NCBI RefSeq assembly: GCF_022346615.1
Contig: NZ_JAKRNS010000008.1
Span: forward strand, 99,930 to 163,929
Origin: Staphylococcus sp. ACRSN
GTDB lineage: Bacteria > Bacillota > Bacilli > Staphylococcales > Staphylococcaceae
Reading direction: 5' to 3'
DNA length: 64,000 nt
In this document: piece after piece, positions 11,235 through 21,410 of the stretch
Numbering within the stretch: the first letter of the stretch is position 1
Layout: every line of letters begins with the position of its first letter
Translations under genes and position numbers: made by a program
Notes under the pieces: model-generated
What the model saw: the letters and a program-made list of their open reading frames with translations, nothing else
The model's database searches: none
Told to the model about the DNA's origin: nothing

Positions 11235-11471
11235 CTAAAAAATCCATGTTTCTTCTATATGCGCATAAATATTTTGTAATAAGTCATCTGGCGATTCACC
11301 CTCAACCATATCACCATTCACTAATGCATACAAGCTACTAGAACATATGCCACAATTTTGTAAGCAACCATATTCTAAAACATCTACACCTGGATCATTT
11401 TCCAGTTGATTGTATACATAGTCTCCACCTTTCGCTAAGTTCGAAATGCAGAACTCTACTATTGGATTCAT
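11235..11471 (-). CDS. YuzB family protein (DUF1450)
   Basis: The 78-residue protein belongs to the YuzB/DUF1450 family, with four cysteines including [13 protein letters not shown]. The cysteine pattern suggests a thioredoxin-like or metal-binding fold, but function is unknown. The ATG at 11471 (MNPIVEFC) is chosen because GAGAGGG lies at good distance upstream; the longer frame starts within that site. Its neighbours, an Fe-S carrier, NDH-2, YuzD and Nfu, suggest a redox or Fe-S role, which is inference. Confidence 0.88.
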   Translation of the reverse strand: MNPIVEFCISNLAKGGDYVYNQLENDPGVDVLEYGCLQNCGICSSSLYALVNGDMVEGESPDDLLQNIYAHIEETWIF

Positions 11472-11933
11472 AATACACCCTCTCATTAATTATCAGTTAT
11501 ACAATTATAACAAATTCATTCAATTTACGACACATGCTTGCTTGTAAGCTATAACTATTTTTATAAATAATATCATTTTTTAACAATATTTTTTTGTGTA
11601 ATATGACATCATATACAACTAATTATGTAATACGCGCTATATCGCCAATAGTTAGGTTTACTCACTACTTCATATACTAGTTAAATCGTTTTCATGATAG
11701 CCCTTTATTACTATAACTTATTTGTAGAACCATACAAAAAAGCATATAATGTATTTAAGTAAGCTGTTTATAAAAAATTGGTATATCAATATAAGACAAA
11801 TATGATTTAACCACATTATATTTAATAACTTACATTGATGCATAATTGATAAGACACTATGCTTTTCACAGCTCAACTCGCAATGCTTTTATCAAATGTT
11901 CAATACAATTTTTACTAGAGGGGTATATTAATA
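11472..11933. other. Divergent intergenic region, 462 bp
   Basis: The region is AT-rich and lies between divergent genes, so it should hold two promoters. No convincing ORF, riboswitch or terminator was seen. AGAGGGG at its right end is the ribosome site of the next gene. Confidence 0.5.
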
Positions 11934-12998
11934 ATGAAAAATTTAGTTCTTTTAGGTGGCGGTTACGGAAATATGCGTATAATGTCACATATTTTACCAA
12001 ATGCGCTTCCAGAAAATTATAACATTACACTTATCGATCGCATGCCTTATCATGGGCTAAAGCCAGAATTCTATGAATTAGCTGCAGGTACGAAATCTGA
12101 TAAAGATATTCGTATGAGTTTCCCTAATTCTGATCGATTAAATAATGTTTATGGAGAAATTAACGATATTAATTTGGATGATCAAATTGTTTCAGTGGGA
12201 AATACTAAAGTAGATTATGATGAATTAGTTATCGGTCTTGGTTGTGAAGATAAATACCATAACGTCCCGGGTGCTGAAGAATACACACACAGTATCCAAA
12301 CATTATCTAAATCACGTGAAACTTTCCACCATATAAGTGAATTGCCTAATGGTGCAAAAGTAGGTATCGTAGGTGCTGGATTAAGTGGGATTGAACTTGC
12401 AAGTGAATTAAGAGAAAGTCGTGAAGATTTGGATATTTATCTTTATGATAGAGGAGAGCGTATTTTAAGTCGCTTCCCTGAAAAATTAAGTACTTATATA
12501 GAAAAATGGTTTAGAAAAAACAATGTTAAAGTTATACCTAATTCTGACATCAATCGTGTAGAACCAGGGCGTATTTACAATAATGATGTTCCTGAAGAAT
12601 TAGATTTAATTGTTTGGACTGCAGGTATTCAACCAGTAGAATTAGTAAGAAACTTACCAATTGACATTAGTAAGAGTGGTCGAGTAATTTTAAATCAATA
12701 TCACCAAGTTCCAACTTATCCAAATGTTTATGTTGTTGGTGACTGTGCAGAATTACCTCACGCACCAAGTGCACAATTAGCAGAAGCACAAGGTGATCAA
12801 ATCGCTGATGTTATGAAGTTACAATGGCAAGACAAACCTCTACCTGAAAAAATGCCAGAAATCAAAATCCAAGGTTTCTTAGGTTCTTTAGGAGATAAAA
12901 AAGGTTTTGCTTACATTATGGATAGAACTGTAACTGGCCGTTTAGCTTCAATCTTAAAATCTGGTGTACTATGGTTGTACAAATACCATAACGGATAA
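11934..12998 (+). CDS. NAD(P)/FAD-dependent oxidoreductase (NDH-like, YutJ family)
   Basis: The 354-residue flavoprotein has a pyridine-nucleotide-disulfide oxidoreductase fold. It shows LLGGGYGNMR at the N-terminus, VGIVGAGLSGIELASEL near residue 144 and the FAD-binding VYVVGDCAE near residue 267. It is a paralogue of NDH-2 and is often labelled NADH dehydrogenase-like, but lacks the strongly conserved NDH-2 C-terminus. Electron acceptor and substrate are not known. AGAGGGG precedes the ATG, and a terminator follows at 13042. Confidence 0.85.
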   Translation: MKNLVLLGGGYGNMRIMSHILPNALPENYNITLIDRMPYHGLKPEFYELAAGTKSDKDIRMSFPNSDRLNNVYGEINDINLDDQIVSVGNTKVDYDELVIGLGCEDKYHNVPGAEEYTHSIQTLSKSRETFHHISELPNGAKVGIVGAGLSGIELASELRESREDLDIYLYDRGERILSRFPEKLSTYIEKWFRKNNVKVIPNSDINRVEPGRIYNNDVPEELDLIVWTAGIQPVELVRNLPIDISKSGRVILNQYHQVPTYPNVYVVGDCAELPHAPSAQLAEAQGDQIADVMKLQWQDKPLPEKMPEIKIQGFLGSLGDKKGFAYIMDRTVTGRLASILKSGVLWLYKYHNG

Positions 12999-13041
12999 AG
13001 TAGCTTAATCTATATTTTACAAATGAAAATATCAATAAATC

Positions 13042-13090
13042 AAAACAGTGAGGCGTACTAGTTATGACTAGAATACTTCACTGTTTTTTA
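13042..13090. terminator. Terminator between convergent genes
   Basis: AAACAGTGA pairs with TTCACTGTTT, with an inner ACTAGT/ACTAG match, followed by T6. It serves the oxidoreductase gene and possibly the convergent yuzD-like gene. Confidence 0.85.
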
Positions 13091-13132
13091 TTTCTACTAT
13101 TTAATTAACCCGCTGATAAAATATTTGAATAG

Positions 13133-13444
13133 CTATCTTTGTTCCATAAATTTCGTTAATTGATTTAATTGAATGTATCCGTCAGCTACATATTCATCGT
13201 TGATTGTAATTAATGGATAAAACAATTCATCTTGTTGAATACGTTCAATAAATTGCTGATCGTGATCTGTCAGGTTTTCAGTATCTTTTTCAATGTCAAT
13301 ATAAGTAAATTCAAATGAAGTATCTGGATATTTTCTCTTTAATAACGGCTGTAACCATTCAAACGTATTCTGTGAAGTTGGAGCATTAACACAACTCGCA
13401 CATACAATATCTGCACCATAAACAACAACACTCGCTTTATTCAT
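13133..13444 (-). CDS. YuzD family thioredoxin-like protein (DUF1462)
   Basis: The 103-residue protein has a CxxC motif (VCASCVNAPTS) in a predicted thioredoxin-like fold. The conserved LFYPLITINDEYVADGYI segment is shared with staphylococcal and bacillar YuzD. It sits divergently from nfu, 110 bases away, a conserved arrangement that hints at a role in Fe-S or thiol handling. Function has not been established. AAAGGGGAT lies upstream of the ATG. Confidence 0.87.
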   Translation of the reverse strand: MNKASVVVYGADIVCASCVNAPTSQNTFEWLQPLLKRKYPDTSFEFTYIDIEKDTENLTDHDQQFIERIQQDELFYPLITINDEYVADGYIQLNQLTKFMEQR

Positions 13445-13553
13445 CGTTTATCTATCCCCTTTTGTTTTCATTTATAGATTTTTCAACATATATCTATTAT
13501 AATAAAAAGATAAGTATAACATGAAATTATTTACTTGGAAGGGAGGCATTTCC

Positions 13554-13796
13554 ATGCCAACTGAAAACGCAACGATGTTTGATCAAGTAGCTGAGGTTAT
13601 TGAAAGATTGCGTCCATTCTTACTACGTGATGGTGGTGACTGTTCACTTGTAGATGTAGAAGATGGTATTGTTAAATTACAATTACATGGTGCTTGTGGT
13701 ACATGCCCTAGCTCAACAATCACGTTAAAAGCAGGGATTGAACGTGCTTTACATGAAGAAGTACCTGGTGTCATTGAAGTAGAACAAGTATTCTAA
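13554..13796 (+). CDS. nfu: Nfu-type iron-sulfur scaffold (NifU C-terminal domain)
   Basis: The 80-residue protein is a stand-alone NifU C-terminal domain, with the cluster-binding motif ACGTCPSS near residue 49. Such proteins carry Fe-S clusters to apo-enzymes; in S. aureus Nfu supports aconitase and other Fe-S enzymes. The ATG at 13554 is preceded by GGGAGG with 7 bases between; a longer frame upstream begins before that site. The gene is monocistronic, with a terminator at 13899. Confidence 0.93.
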   Translation: MPTENATMFDQVAEVIERLRPFLLRDGGDCSLVDVEDGIVKLQLHGACGTCPSSTITLKAGIERALHEEVPGVIEVEQVF

Positions 13797-13898
13797 TAAA
13801 CAGCAAATTGTTGCAATTACAATTCATGATAATCACACACCATCAATTATAGACACAATAAACAAGTGTTATTAGAATATAGTATATTCTAACTTAAG

Positions 13899-13948
13899 AA
13901 AAACGGTAAATGCTATCTTATTGAAGATAGCATTTACCGTTTTTATTT
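13899..13948. terminator. Bidirectional terminator between nfu and dltD
   Basis: A near-perfect hairpin, AAAACGGTAAATGCTATCTT with its complement, is flanked by A and T runs. It separates the convergent nfu and dlt transcripts. Confidence 0.92.
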
Positions 13949-14064
13949 GTATATTGAATTGATTCATACGTAATATTCAAGAGACTCTTTAGAATGACAA
14001 CCTAGCAACTTTACATAATTACTGCTTTACAAAGCAATTGTTTAATTACTATACAGTTCTCTTT

Positions 14065-15267
14065 TTATTTTTGTTGAGTATGCTTTTCTAATTTGGAAGG
14101 TTTATGATTTTTGTGATTGTCATTACCGTTCATATGATGTGCTATATTTTCACTAATATAGACCCAACCTTTCCAACCAACATGTACAGCATCACTAATC
14201 ACATATGGTTCATAATCTTTATCCGTCATATTATATACTTTTCCACCACGTTGTGTGATTGTGTGATTTATCTTGTTATAAACTTTTTGACGTCGTTCTT
14301 GTTTAATACCTATGTGGTCATACCATTTTCCATTAGACGGTAAAATAATATATTCCACATCCGCACCCGCCTCATTCATAGTATCAATAAACAATGCTAA
14401 ATCTTGAAATTCTGGTGAATTAACATTAAATTCATAATCTCGATTTATTTTTCTTTTGTGACTATTAATCAATTTCCAATATTCATCTCGAATTCCATAG
14501 TTGTTAGATTTCGTTTGGGATTGACCGTGTTTTTCAGCTAAATCCGTTAAACCTTTCCATGATTTACCTTTATCATTAATTGGATCTACTTGTGCTAAAG
14601 GTGAAGGCTTAACAGGCAAAATAGATTTGATCGCTTCAATTTTTTTCAACTGTTGTGCTTTAAATGAGGATAAATAACTTCCTTTTACTTTATTAGGATG
14701 TTTCTTCATTTCTTTTAAATAATATCTATCTTTTACATCTTTAAATTGTGATAATCGCGTAGCGTATCTTTGTTTTAATTCATTACTCATACCAGATTGC
14801 ATAAATAATTGATTTATTTGTGCATCTGAAACACGTGCTTTAAAATTCACATTGGTTAAACCGTTATTTGTAAACCATTGTGGCGAAATAATAAACGCCA
14901 TTTTCTTTCCTTTTAAATTATGATATTGTGATGCAGCCTCTACAGCGTTCACTAAATCCGTAGAGCCACCTGTACCAATTAAGAAAGGTGCTTTAGGTGC
15001 TCTTTGTTTATTATTTAATAATAAACCAGGATTAAATGGGTCATCTTTACCAAGTTCACTTGAACCATAAATTGGATAATATTTATCAGATTCAAACATT
15101 TTATCTTGTATTTCTGTGCCTTTTAATACTTGATCTGATATATTAATACGTTGTTCTTCTAGTGTTTTATTATTTATTAAACCCTCAAACCAACTTGCAG
15201 GTAACAATAAGAAAACACCAAATATAATGACACTTACTATAATAGGTATAAATGCTTTTAATTTCAT
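14065..15267 (-). CDS. dltD: D-alanyl-lipoteichoic acid biosynthesis protein DltD
   Basis: The 400-residue protein has one N-terminal membrane anchor (residues ~7-25, [20 protein letters not shown]) and an extracellular SGNH-hydrolase-like domain. PIYGSSEL near residue 67 carries the presumed catalytic serine, and [10 protein letters not shown] near the C-terminus the Asp-His pair. DltD acts in the last step of D-alanine transfer to teichoic acids outside the cell. The start overlaps the dltC stop (ATGA), indicating coupling. It is slightly longer than S. aureus DltD, with a Lys/His-rich tail. Confidence 0.95.
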   Translation of the reverse strand: MKLKAFIPIIVSVIIFGVFLLLPASWFEGLINNKTLEEQRINISDQVLKGTEIQDKMFESDKYYPIYGSSELGKDDPFNPGLLLNNKQRAPKAPFLIGTGGSTDLVNAVEAASQYHNLKGKKMAFIISPQWFTNNGLTNVNFKARVSDAQINQLFMQSGMSNELKQRYATRLSQFKDVKDRYYLKEMKKHPNKVKGSYLSSFKAQQLKKIEAIKSILPVKPSPLAQVDPINDKGKSWKGLTDLAEKHGQSQTKSNNYGIRDEYWKLINSHKRKINRDYEFNVNSPEFQDLALFIDTMNEAGADVEYIILPSNGKWYDHIGIKQERRQKVYNKINHTITQRGGKVYNMTDKDYEPYVISDAVHVGWKGWVYISENIAHHMNGNDNHKNHKPSKLEKHTQQK

Positions 15268-15500
15268 CTTAATGTTTCTAGTACCGTTACAATCTTATTA
15301 GGTGTTGCCCATTCATCCCTATCAAAATCCATGATTGATACTTCTATATCCAATTTATTTTGTATTTCTAATAACAATCCAACAGTTTGAAACGAATCAA
15401 TAATCCCTTCATCAAAAAGCGCGACATCAGGATTTTCCTTCACAATCTTATTTTCAGTTACTTCTTCTAATAAATTTAATACTTGCGCTTTAAATTCCAT
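15264..15500 (-). CDS. dltC: D-alanyl carrier protein
   Basis: The 78-residue acyl-carrier-type protein carries D-alanine as a thioester on phosphopantetheine. The attachment serine is Ser36 in DEGIIDSFQ. It is loaded by DltA and works with DltB at the membrane. It overlaps dltD by 4 bases and follows dltB by 21 bases. AGGAGG precedes its ATG. Confidence 0.96.
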   Translation of the reverse strand: MEFKAQVLNLLEEVTENKIVKENPDVALFDEGIIDSFQTVGLLLEIQNKLDIEVSIMDFDRDEWATPNKIVTVLETLR

Positions 15501-15521
15501 GTTTTAAATTCCTCCTATTTT

Positions 15522-16736
15522 TTAATAAAGTTTTCCAGAAAAGATTAGAAAACCAAATGCAACGAAATGAAACGTTACTATAATGCTTAAAATTGTAGTA
15601 AATTGATTTTGCCAACGTGGTGGATGCTGTTTTCTCCACCTTTCGTAATAACCGTAACCAATAAATAATGCTGCATGGTAAATACCATATAAAATATAGT
15701 AACTTTCTATCCCATGCCAGACTCCCATTATGATAAAGTTCAATGAAAATGCGATATTTGACATGGCAAATTGACTTTTTAACAATCGTTTCTTAGACAT
15801 AAAGAATAAAGCTCTCATATATATACAGTCTCTAAACCAAAAAGATAAAGACATATGCCATCTATTCCAAAAGTCTTTTATATTTTTAGCTTTAAATGGT
15901 TTATTAAAGTTTTGTGGTGTTTTTATGCCATATAAATAACTAAAAGCAATCGCAAATAGCGAATATCCTGCAAAGTCAAAGAATAAATATAGACTGTAGG
16001 CATACATATATAACCATTTCGCAGTAAATCCATGAAGGTCCATTAATAATGGTGTAATCGCATAGACATGAAGTATATGCGCAATAATAAATTTATATAA
16101 AAATCCTAGCATGATATAATGTATTGCTTTTTCTACTAATAATTTATATTCATTGCTACTAGGAGCTACATGTTCATCTTTTACAAAACGTTTGTATCGA
16201 TCAATTGGTCCTGACGAAATTGTTGGAAAGAAAGTAATAAATTGCACTATTTTCCAAAAATCAATTTCTTTTATTGAACCATCTCGAATTTCCATTAATA
16301 ATTGCACACTTTTAAACGTCACATAAGAAATTCCTAAAAATCCTATGAGTTCAACAACTTTACTTTCATGAAACTTAATTTGTGCTGTTCCTAATAGCGT
16401 ACTTTGCATCACCTTTACTAAGATTAGTGGCAAAATTGAGAGTGTAATAACCATGAAAAATTTGCTAAATGTATTCTTTATTGATCGTGACTTCCAATAA
16501 AACATAATAATTAATAGTTGCCACACCACGTAAATGACAAGATTGACAAACGCTACACTTAAAAATGATTGATCAAAGAAGTTATGTTTTGTCGACGAAA
16601 AAATTAGCTGTATCATAAACAATGTACTTAAACCATTGTAAATATGACTTCTTTTACCTAAAAAACCTAAAATAATCACTGGTAATAATACAATGATTGC
16701 TATGAGAAAAAATGTAAATGTGCCATATGGTGTCAT
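15522..16736 (-). CDS. dltB: D-alanyl transfer protein DltB (MBOAT)
   Basis: The 404-residue membrane-bound O-acyltransferase has about a dozen membrane segments. It shows the MBOAT core FWNRWHMSLSFWFRDCIYM and the active-site histidine in MGVWHGIES. It moves D-alanine from DltC across the membrane towards lipoteichoic acid. Its ATG overlaps the dltA stop by one base (TAATG), so translation is coupled. Confidence 0.96.
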   Translation of the reverse strand: MTPYGTFTFFLIAIIVLLPVIILGFLGKRSHIYNGLSTLFMIQLIFSSTKHNFFDQSFLSVAFVNLVIYVVWQLLIIMFYWKSRSIKNTFSKFFMVITLSILPLILVKVMQSTLLGTAQIKFHESKVVELIGFLGISYVTFKSVQLLMEIRDGSIKEIDFWKIVQFITFFPTISSGPIDRYKRFVKDEHVAPSSNEYKLLVEKAIHYIMLGFLYKFIIAHILHVYAITPLLMDLHGFTAKWLYMYAYSLYLFFDFAGYSLFAIAFSYLYGIKTPQNFNKPFKAKNIKDFWNRWHMSLSFWFRDCIYMRALFFMSKKRLLKSQFAMSNIAFSLNFIIMGVWHGIESYYILYGIYHAALFIGYGYYERWRKQHPPRWQNQFTTILSIIVTFHFVAFGFLIFSGKLY

Positions 16737-18199
16737 TATGCAAAATCCTCTGCAATCTGTTTACGATCTAGTTTGCCATTATTTGTTAGAGGTAATCGGT
16801 CGGTAAACATCAACCTTTTTGGTATCATATAATCTGGCAAGTGTTGTTTTAACTCACTTTTAATATCATGAATTAATTGTTGCTCATCTTCATTTCCAAC
16901 AATATGATCAGCTTTAATAACCACAGCATTAATATGTGTGACTTTATTCTCCCGATAATTTGGTATAACGACTGCATCTCTAATCAATTGTGATTGTCTC
17001 AATTGGAATTCAATTTCTTCAATTTCCATTCGATAACCATTTAGTTTAATTTGAAAATCTAAACGTCCATTGATAAACCAATATCCATCTCTATAAGAAG
17101 CTTTGTCTCCTGTATAATAATTTCGTCTATCATTAATTATTTTAAACACTTCATTTGTTTTTTCCGGATCAGATAAATAACCTTTACTTATTGCATTTCC
17201 TGTAATAATGAGTTCTTGATTATCAGATAAACTCAATACTGTTTCAGGTCTAGCCTCACCAACTGGTAATGGATTGTAAGTATTTAATATTTCATCATTG
17301 ATGAGAATACTTGTAACTGCGACTGTTGCTTCTGTTGGCCCATATGTATTATAGATATACGCAGATGGGAATTTTTGTTTCAACATTTTAGCCGTCCTAT
17401 GTGCGAGCACTTCTCCACAGAAAAAGAATTCCTTCAGACTCGAATATTTATTTTCTTCTAACGTTGGTAACATTAAGCACATCTCCATAAAGGAAGGTGT
17501 AGACACCCATACATTTATAGATGATTCGAGCAGCATTTCATTCAAAAGTTTTGGCTTATTAATCATTGCTTTATCTACTAAATTTAATGTACCCGAAGTA
17601 GCTAAACATGGATAAATTGCCATAACTGATAAATCAAATGAAAATGGTGCTTGATTTAACCATTGTTGTTTATCACCCAACTGATTAAGTTTAACCATCC
17701 AATCTATAAATTCATTTAAGCTATCATATGCAATTTGCACACCTTTCGGCTCTCCCGTAGAACCTGATGTAAAAATAATATAAGCGATATCTTTCGCTCT
17801 CATTCGACTTTCAAAATAATCAACTTCTTTATAATTGACTATTGCTTTTACATTTATCAAATTGAGGTTTTGAAACATATCATCTTGATTAGTCGTGTTA
17901 ATAATATACTCAGGATTTACTTTTCGAATAATTGCATCAATTCTATCTTGTGGTATCGATGTATCAATTGGCACATAACCACAACCTGCCTTAATTGCAC
18001 CTATCATACCTACAATCATAAAAGGCGACATATGACCATAAATCACTACAGGTTTTGTAGTATTTGATATCATGTCAGCACATTTATTTGAATAACGGCT
18101 TAAATCACTATAAGTTAATGTTTCATCATTATGCTTAATTGCTATTTGATTCGCGTCGTTTTTTTCAATATCAATTAATGATTGAATAATGTCTTTCAT
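16736..18199 (-). CDS. dltA: D-alanine:D-alanyl carrier protein ligase
   Basis: The ~487-residue enzyme adenylates D-alanine and loads it onto DltC in the cytoplasm. Adenylation-domain motifs are present: [15 protein letters not shown] near residue 145, [21 protein letters not shown], and the C-terminal NGKLDRK with the catalytic lysine. The ATG at 18199 (MKDIIQSL) is preferred because AAGGAG is 8 bases upstream; the more distal in-frame ATG at 18214 overlaps the dltX stop and has no proper site. It is the second gene of the dlt operon. Confidence 0.95.
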   Translation of the reverse strand: MKDIIQSLIDIEKNDANQIAIKHNDETLTYSDLSRYSNKCADMISNTTKPVVIYGHMSPFMIVGMIGAIKAGCGYVPIDTSIPQDRIDAIIRKVNPEYIINTTNQDDMFQNLNLINVKAIVNYKEVDYFESRMRAKDIAYIIFTSGSTGEPKGVQIAYDSLNEFIDWMVKLNQLGDKQQWLNQAPFSFDLSVMAIYPCLATSGTLNLVDKAMINKPKLLNEMLLESSINVWVSTPSFMEMCLMLPTLEENKYSSLKEFFFCGEVLAHRTAKMLKQKFPSAYIYNTYGPTEATVAVTSILINDEILNTYNPLPVGEARPETVLSLSDNQELIITGNAISKGYLSDPEKTNEVFKIINDRRNYYTGDKASYRDGYWFINGRLDFQIKLNGYRMEIEEIEFQLRQSQLIRDAVVIPNYRENKVTHINAVVIKADHIVGNEDEQQLIHDIKSELKQHLPDYMIPKRLMFTDRLPLTNNGKLDRKQIAEDFA

Positions 18200-18213
18200 T
18201 GTTGTCTCCTTCA

Positions 18214-18354
18214 TTAAAACTCATTATAAATAAAGTTATTTTGCGTATCTCCAGTTCCATAAATCAAATAAAGTGCAATAAAAATCGCTACATACAAAAA
18301 AGTAAGTAGCCAGGGTTTTACTTTTTCGAAGGTTTGTTTGTAATCATGATTCAT
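18214..18354 (-). CDS. dltX: Small membrane protein DltX
   Basis: This 46-residue ORF begins [16 protein letters not shown], has one membrane helix and ends with the conserved C-terminal motif FIYNEF that marks DltX. AAAGGAGG is well placed before the ATG. It is the first gene of the dlt operon, 15 bases before dltA. In related bacteria DltX is needed for teichoic acid D-alanylation and its C-terminal segment is thought to act as an acyl intermediate. Annotation pipelines often miss it because of its size. Confidence 0.92.
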   Translation of the reverse strand: MNHDYKQTFEKVKPWLLTFLYVAIFIALYLIYGTGDTQNNFIYNEF

Positions 18355-18679
18355 ATTCTTGAGCCTCCTTTGTAACACGTGCAAAATACTATGGTTAAAT
18401 TATCTGTTTCTTAATTTATTTTAACACATATATAATTAAGTTATTTTTTATTTACTGTTCATAATTATACAATCAAAGTCCCATCTTTACAATTAAATCC
18501 ATATTTCTTCATCTAACAAAAATGTTATATCAAATACGTTGCAATAATTTCCAATGTTTAAATTAATATTATATAGCTATGATTTGAAATACCAAAAATC
18601 ATAAATATGAATTATTCATGGATATATATACATAAATAATTTCATACTTTTGAAACTTTCACCAAAATTAATGTAAAAA

Positions 18680-18806
18680 AATAGAGATTAATTCTCTTTT
18701 ATTTTTAAAATCTTACGATTTTGAACATGTAAACATTCTTGTAGTATGATTCGTTCAAATAATCTTCACACAAACCACTCGTTCCCCTTTGTTTCACCTC
18801 AATCGT
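18680..18806 (-). ncRNA. Candidate small RNA upstream of dlt
   Basis: On the minus strand there is a plausible SigA promoter, TTGATA (18842-18837), 18 bases, GATAAT (18818-18813). About 100 bases further lies an A/T-flanked hairpin, AGAGAATTAATCTCT, followed by seven T. The segment just before that hairpin, TTCAAAATCGTAAGA, recurs before the terminator at 62131-62178. No ORF with a ribosome site fits the transcript. On the plus strand, TTGAAC-N18-TATGAT is a rival promoter, so strand is not certain. Confidence 0.35.
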
Positions 18807-18959
18807 TAGTACATTATCAAATTGGTATAATATACTTATCAATATAGAAAATAACTTCCTTTCGCATAATAAAGTACAAATTTAAAATAAAGTAGTTTCT
18901 GTTTATGTAACAACACATGTATTTATGGCGTATTTTGGTGAGACTTCTGAAAAAGCATT

Positions 18960-19100
18960 GTCAGTCGAAGAGTAAGATCGAGAATATATTAATTCGAAAT
19001 CGAGTCAACAATACGAAATATGGTATATAAAAAAACCAGTAAATGAATATAAAGATTCATTTACTGGCAATTTTTCTAGGATTTACATCCTAGATACTTA
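18960..19100 (-). repeat. Dispersed hairpin repeat, copy 1 (reverse orientation)
   Basis: Read leftwards, this copy has CTAGGATGTAAATCCTAG, then AAAAATTG, then a 13-bp hairpin CCAGTAAATGAAT/ATTCATTTACTGG and a T-tract, followed by a ~100-base tail ending in CTTCGACTGACA. It matches the unit at 51545-51700 and the short copy at 48027-48069. The hairpin also serves as a likely terminator near the end of the hydroxyacid dehydrogenase gene. Confidence 0.7.
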
Positions 19101-19213
19101 ATTATAAATTAATCATTTGGATAAAATATTTCTCACATTTTGACACAAGCAAGTACATGATGAATATTCTTTCTAATAATTAATTATAACTTAGCATTTA
19201 TAGTTTTTAATTT

Positions 19214-20173
19214 TTAACTGATTGGCGTCTTAGCGGATTTTCCATTTAATACAAGTCTAATATTATCGACACACAACTGTATCATTCGATTTCGTGTAAT
19301 AACCGAAGCACTTCCTATATGTGGAACAATTATCGCATTTTTCATGGATAATAATGGATGTGACATATCAATTGGTTCTTTGCGCAAAACATCCAAACCA
19401 CACGCCGCAATTTCTCCATTTTGCAATGCAGATACTAAAGCATTTTCATCTACAACAGCACCTCTACCAATATTAATAAATATTGCATCATTTTTCATTT
19501 TTTTAAATGCTGTGGCGTCAAATTTATCACGTGTTTCTTCAGTCAGCGGTGCAGTACAAATTATAAAATCACTATGCTCTAATAACGTTTCAAATGATAC
19601 ATAAAGTGCACCTAAAGTTTTTTCAGCATCCATTTTTCTACTACGATTATGATACATGATATTAGCATTAAATCCCTTTAAACGGCGTGCAAAGGCTTTA
19701 CCAATATCACCCATACCAAAAATACCTACTTTAGCATTATGCAAATCTTTTCCTGCAAGCAAATATGGACTCCAACTTTGCCACTCGCCTTTTTGAACAT
19801 ATTGTTCCGCTTCAACGATACGTCTTGCCACACTAAGCATTAAGGTAAAACCTAATTCAGCTGTTGTTTCAGTTAATACTTCAGGTGTGTTTGTAGCCAC
19901 TATTCCTTTACTTTGAACAAGTTTCACATCTATATTATCAAAACCAACTGCCATATTTGCAATTACCTTTAAATTTGGTGCATGCGCTACAACTTCTTCG
20001 TCTATCGTTTCACTTAATGTTATAAAGCATGCCGACGCGTCTTTCAATGCATTCAAAAACTTATCTCTTGGCATTGGCGTAAATGATTCATTCCAAACTT
20101 CTACTTCTGCAAATAGTTCTAATTGATCAATAAATGGTTGCGGTATCTTTCTAGTTACGATTACTTTTTCCAT
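19214..20173 (-). CDS. D-isomer-specific 2-hydroxyacid dehydrogenase
   Basis: The 319-residue NAD(P)-dependent dehydrogenase shows the nucleotide motif GIFGMGDIGKAFARRL near residue 149. The catalytic Arg, Glu and His are visible in FINIGRGAVVDE, LDVLRKEP and VPHIGSAS. This family reduces 2-oxoacids such as glyoxylate or hydroxypyruvate; the substrate here is not known. GGAGTG precedes the ATG. It is 10 bases downstream of the HAD phosphatase gene, with which it likely forms an operon. Confidence 0.88.
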   Translation of the reverse strand: MEKVIVTRKIPQPFIDQLELFAEVEVWNESFTPMPRDKFLNALKDASACFITLSETIDEEVVAHAPNLKVIANMAVGFDNIDVKLVQSKGIVATNTPEVLTETTAELGFTLMLSVARRIVEAEQYVQKGEWQSWSPYLLAGKDLHNAKVGIFGMGDIGKAFARRLKGFNANIMYHNRSRKMDAEKTLGALYVSFETLLEHSDFIICTAPLTEETRDKFDATAFKKMKNDAIFINIGRGAVVDENALVSALQNGEIAACGLDVLRKEPIDMSHPLLSMKNAIIVPHIGSASVITRNRMIQLCVDNIRLVLNGKSAKTPIS

Positions 20174-20183
20174 TCAATCACTC

Positions 20184-20975
20184 CTATTTTTCTAGCTCTG
20201 TAATAACCTCATTTAAATCTTTAAAGCTATGTGTTGGTGGAACGTCTTTGAGTTCAATTTCATCTTTAGTAGTAACTCCTGTTTGAACATGGAGTGTATC
20301 AATATTTACATTAATTCCGGATAATATATCTGTATCATATAAATCACCAACCATGGCAACTTCTGACGGTTTAATACCCATTTGTTGCAATTGCTCCAAT
20401 GCTTTCGTCATAATAATTGGTTCTGGTTTACCAATAAATGTTGGTTGTACGCCTGTCGACACCGATACTACACTTGTTATTGCTCCATTACCTGGTAGAA
20501 ATCCTCTTTCTTTAGGAATAGACACATCTTTATTTGTCGAAATAAATGTTGCACCATTTCGTACAGCTAATGTTGCAGTCGCTAATTTTTCATATGTAAC
20601 AGCTTCGTCTAATCCAATAACTACATAATCTACAAATTCATCGTTCTTCAATTGTAAGCCATGACTCGTCAATGCTTTTGCTAATCCTGTGCCACCTAAC
20701 ATATATACAGTTGCACCTGGAGATGCTTCAGAAATATACTCTGCTGTTGCAAGCGCAGAAGTCACTACTTCACTCGCTTTTGCATCTAATTCCATTGAAG
20801 TCAATTTTGTCGCAACCTCTTCTGGTTCTTTTGTTGAGTTATTTGTTACATATAAATGAGCAATTTGATTTTGATTCAGATACGAAATAAAATTCTTTGC
20901 CCCGTCAATCGTTTCATTACCTTTGTATAAAGTACCGTCTAAGTCGATAAGGTAAGCTTTGTAGTTTTTCATCAT
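20184..20975 (-). CDS. HAD-IIA family phosphatase (NagD/YutF-like)
   Basis: The 263-residue protein has the HAD motif I DLDGTLY near residue 11, VTNNS (motif II), GKPEP, and [10 protein letters not shown] (motif IV). It belongs to the IIA subfamily that includes NagD and p-nitrophenyl phosphatase-like YutF; physiological substrates are probably sugar or nucleotide phosphates. Two ATG codons in tandem are available and GGAG fits the first. It lies 3 bases from the DUF86 gene, indicating one operon. Confidence 0.9.
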   Translation of the reverse strand: MMKNYKAYLIDLDGTLYKGNETIDGAKNFISYLNQNQIAHLYVTNNSTKEPEEVATKLTSMELDAKASEVVTSALATAEYISEASPGATVYMLGGTGLAKALTSHGLQLKNDEFVDYVVIGLDEAVTYEKLATATLAVRNGATFISTNKDVSIPKERGFLPGNGAITSVVSVSTGVQPTFIGKPEPIIMTKALEQLQQMGIKPSEVAMVGDLYDTDILSGINVNIDTLHVQTGVTTKDEIELKDVPPTHSFKDLNEVITELEK

Positions 20976-20978
20976 TTA

Positions 20979-21410
20979 TTATTCTCCTTTTTGACCAAAC
21001 GCAGTAATTGGCACATTCTCATTCTTTAAAAATTGTAATACTTCAGTTATAAATTGCTGATAGTATTGTACTGACTTATCAAAAATTGGAATAAGTTCTA
21101 TCGTATTAAGTTCATCATAGTAATGCACAAATTGTTTTCTAACGTCTACTGTTTCATTGATGTTTTCTTGTGTTTCTTTAGAAATAACACCTTCCAATTC
21201 TAGGATATCAATGACATCTTTATAATTTCCGGGATCCCTCAAAATAAAACCATCAATTATCATATTCCCTATGTCTACCGATGATTCAATTAACATTTGA
21301 GCAATACGTTCAAATGCGTAATGATTCTGCTTTTGTTGAGGATAGTCTGCAAGTAATTGTTGTAAGTAATTTAATTTTGCATTTAACTGTTCTTTATTTA
21401 CGAAATACAT
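20979..21410 (-). CDS. DUF86 / HepT-like protein (YutE family)
   Basis: The 143-residue all-helical protein is of the DUF86 family. It contains the HepT-type RX4HXY motif as RKQFVHYY near residue 100 and the conserved ESSVDIGNMIIDGF helix. HepT toxins form pairs with MntA nucleotidyltransferases, but no such partner is encoded nearby. The ATG at 21410 is favoured since AGGGGTGA precedes it by 5 bases. It heads the HAD and dehydrogenase operon. Confidence 0.85.
   Translation of the reverse strand: MYFVNKEQLNAKLNYLQQLLADYPQQKQNHYAFERIAQMLIESSVDIGNMIIDGFILRDPGNYKDVIDILELEGVISKETQENINETVDVRKQFVHYYDELNTIELIPIFDKSVQYYQQFITEVLQFLKNENVPITAFGQKGE

Larger units (their letters stand above)
18355..19213. 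other. Long intergenic region upstream of dlt, 859 bp
   Basis: This gap should contain the leftward dlt promoter and leader (18360-18500, very AT-rich). It also holds a candidate leftward RNA (18680-18806) and one copy of a dispersed hairpin repeat (18960-19100). No convincing ORF was seen. Confidence 0.6.

Noticed and set aside
11919..11924. GGGTAT as SigB -10 before the NDH-like gene
   Set aside because: It overlaps the ribosome binding site AGAGGGG and lacks a GTTTWW box at 12-15 bases.
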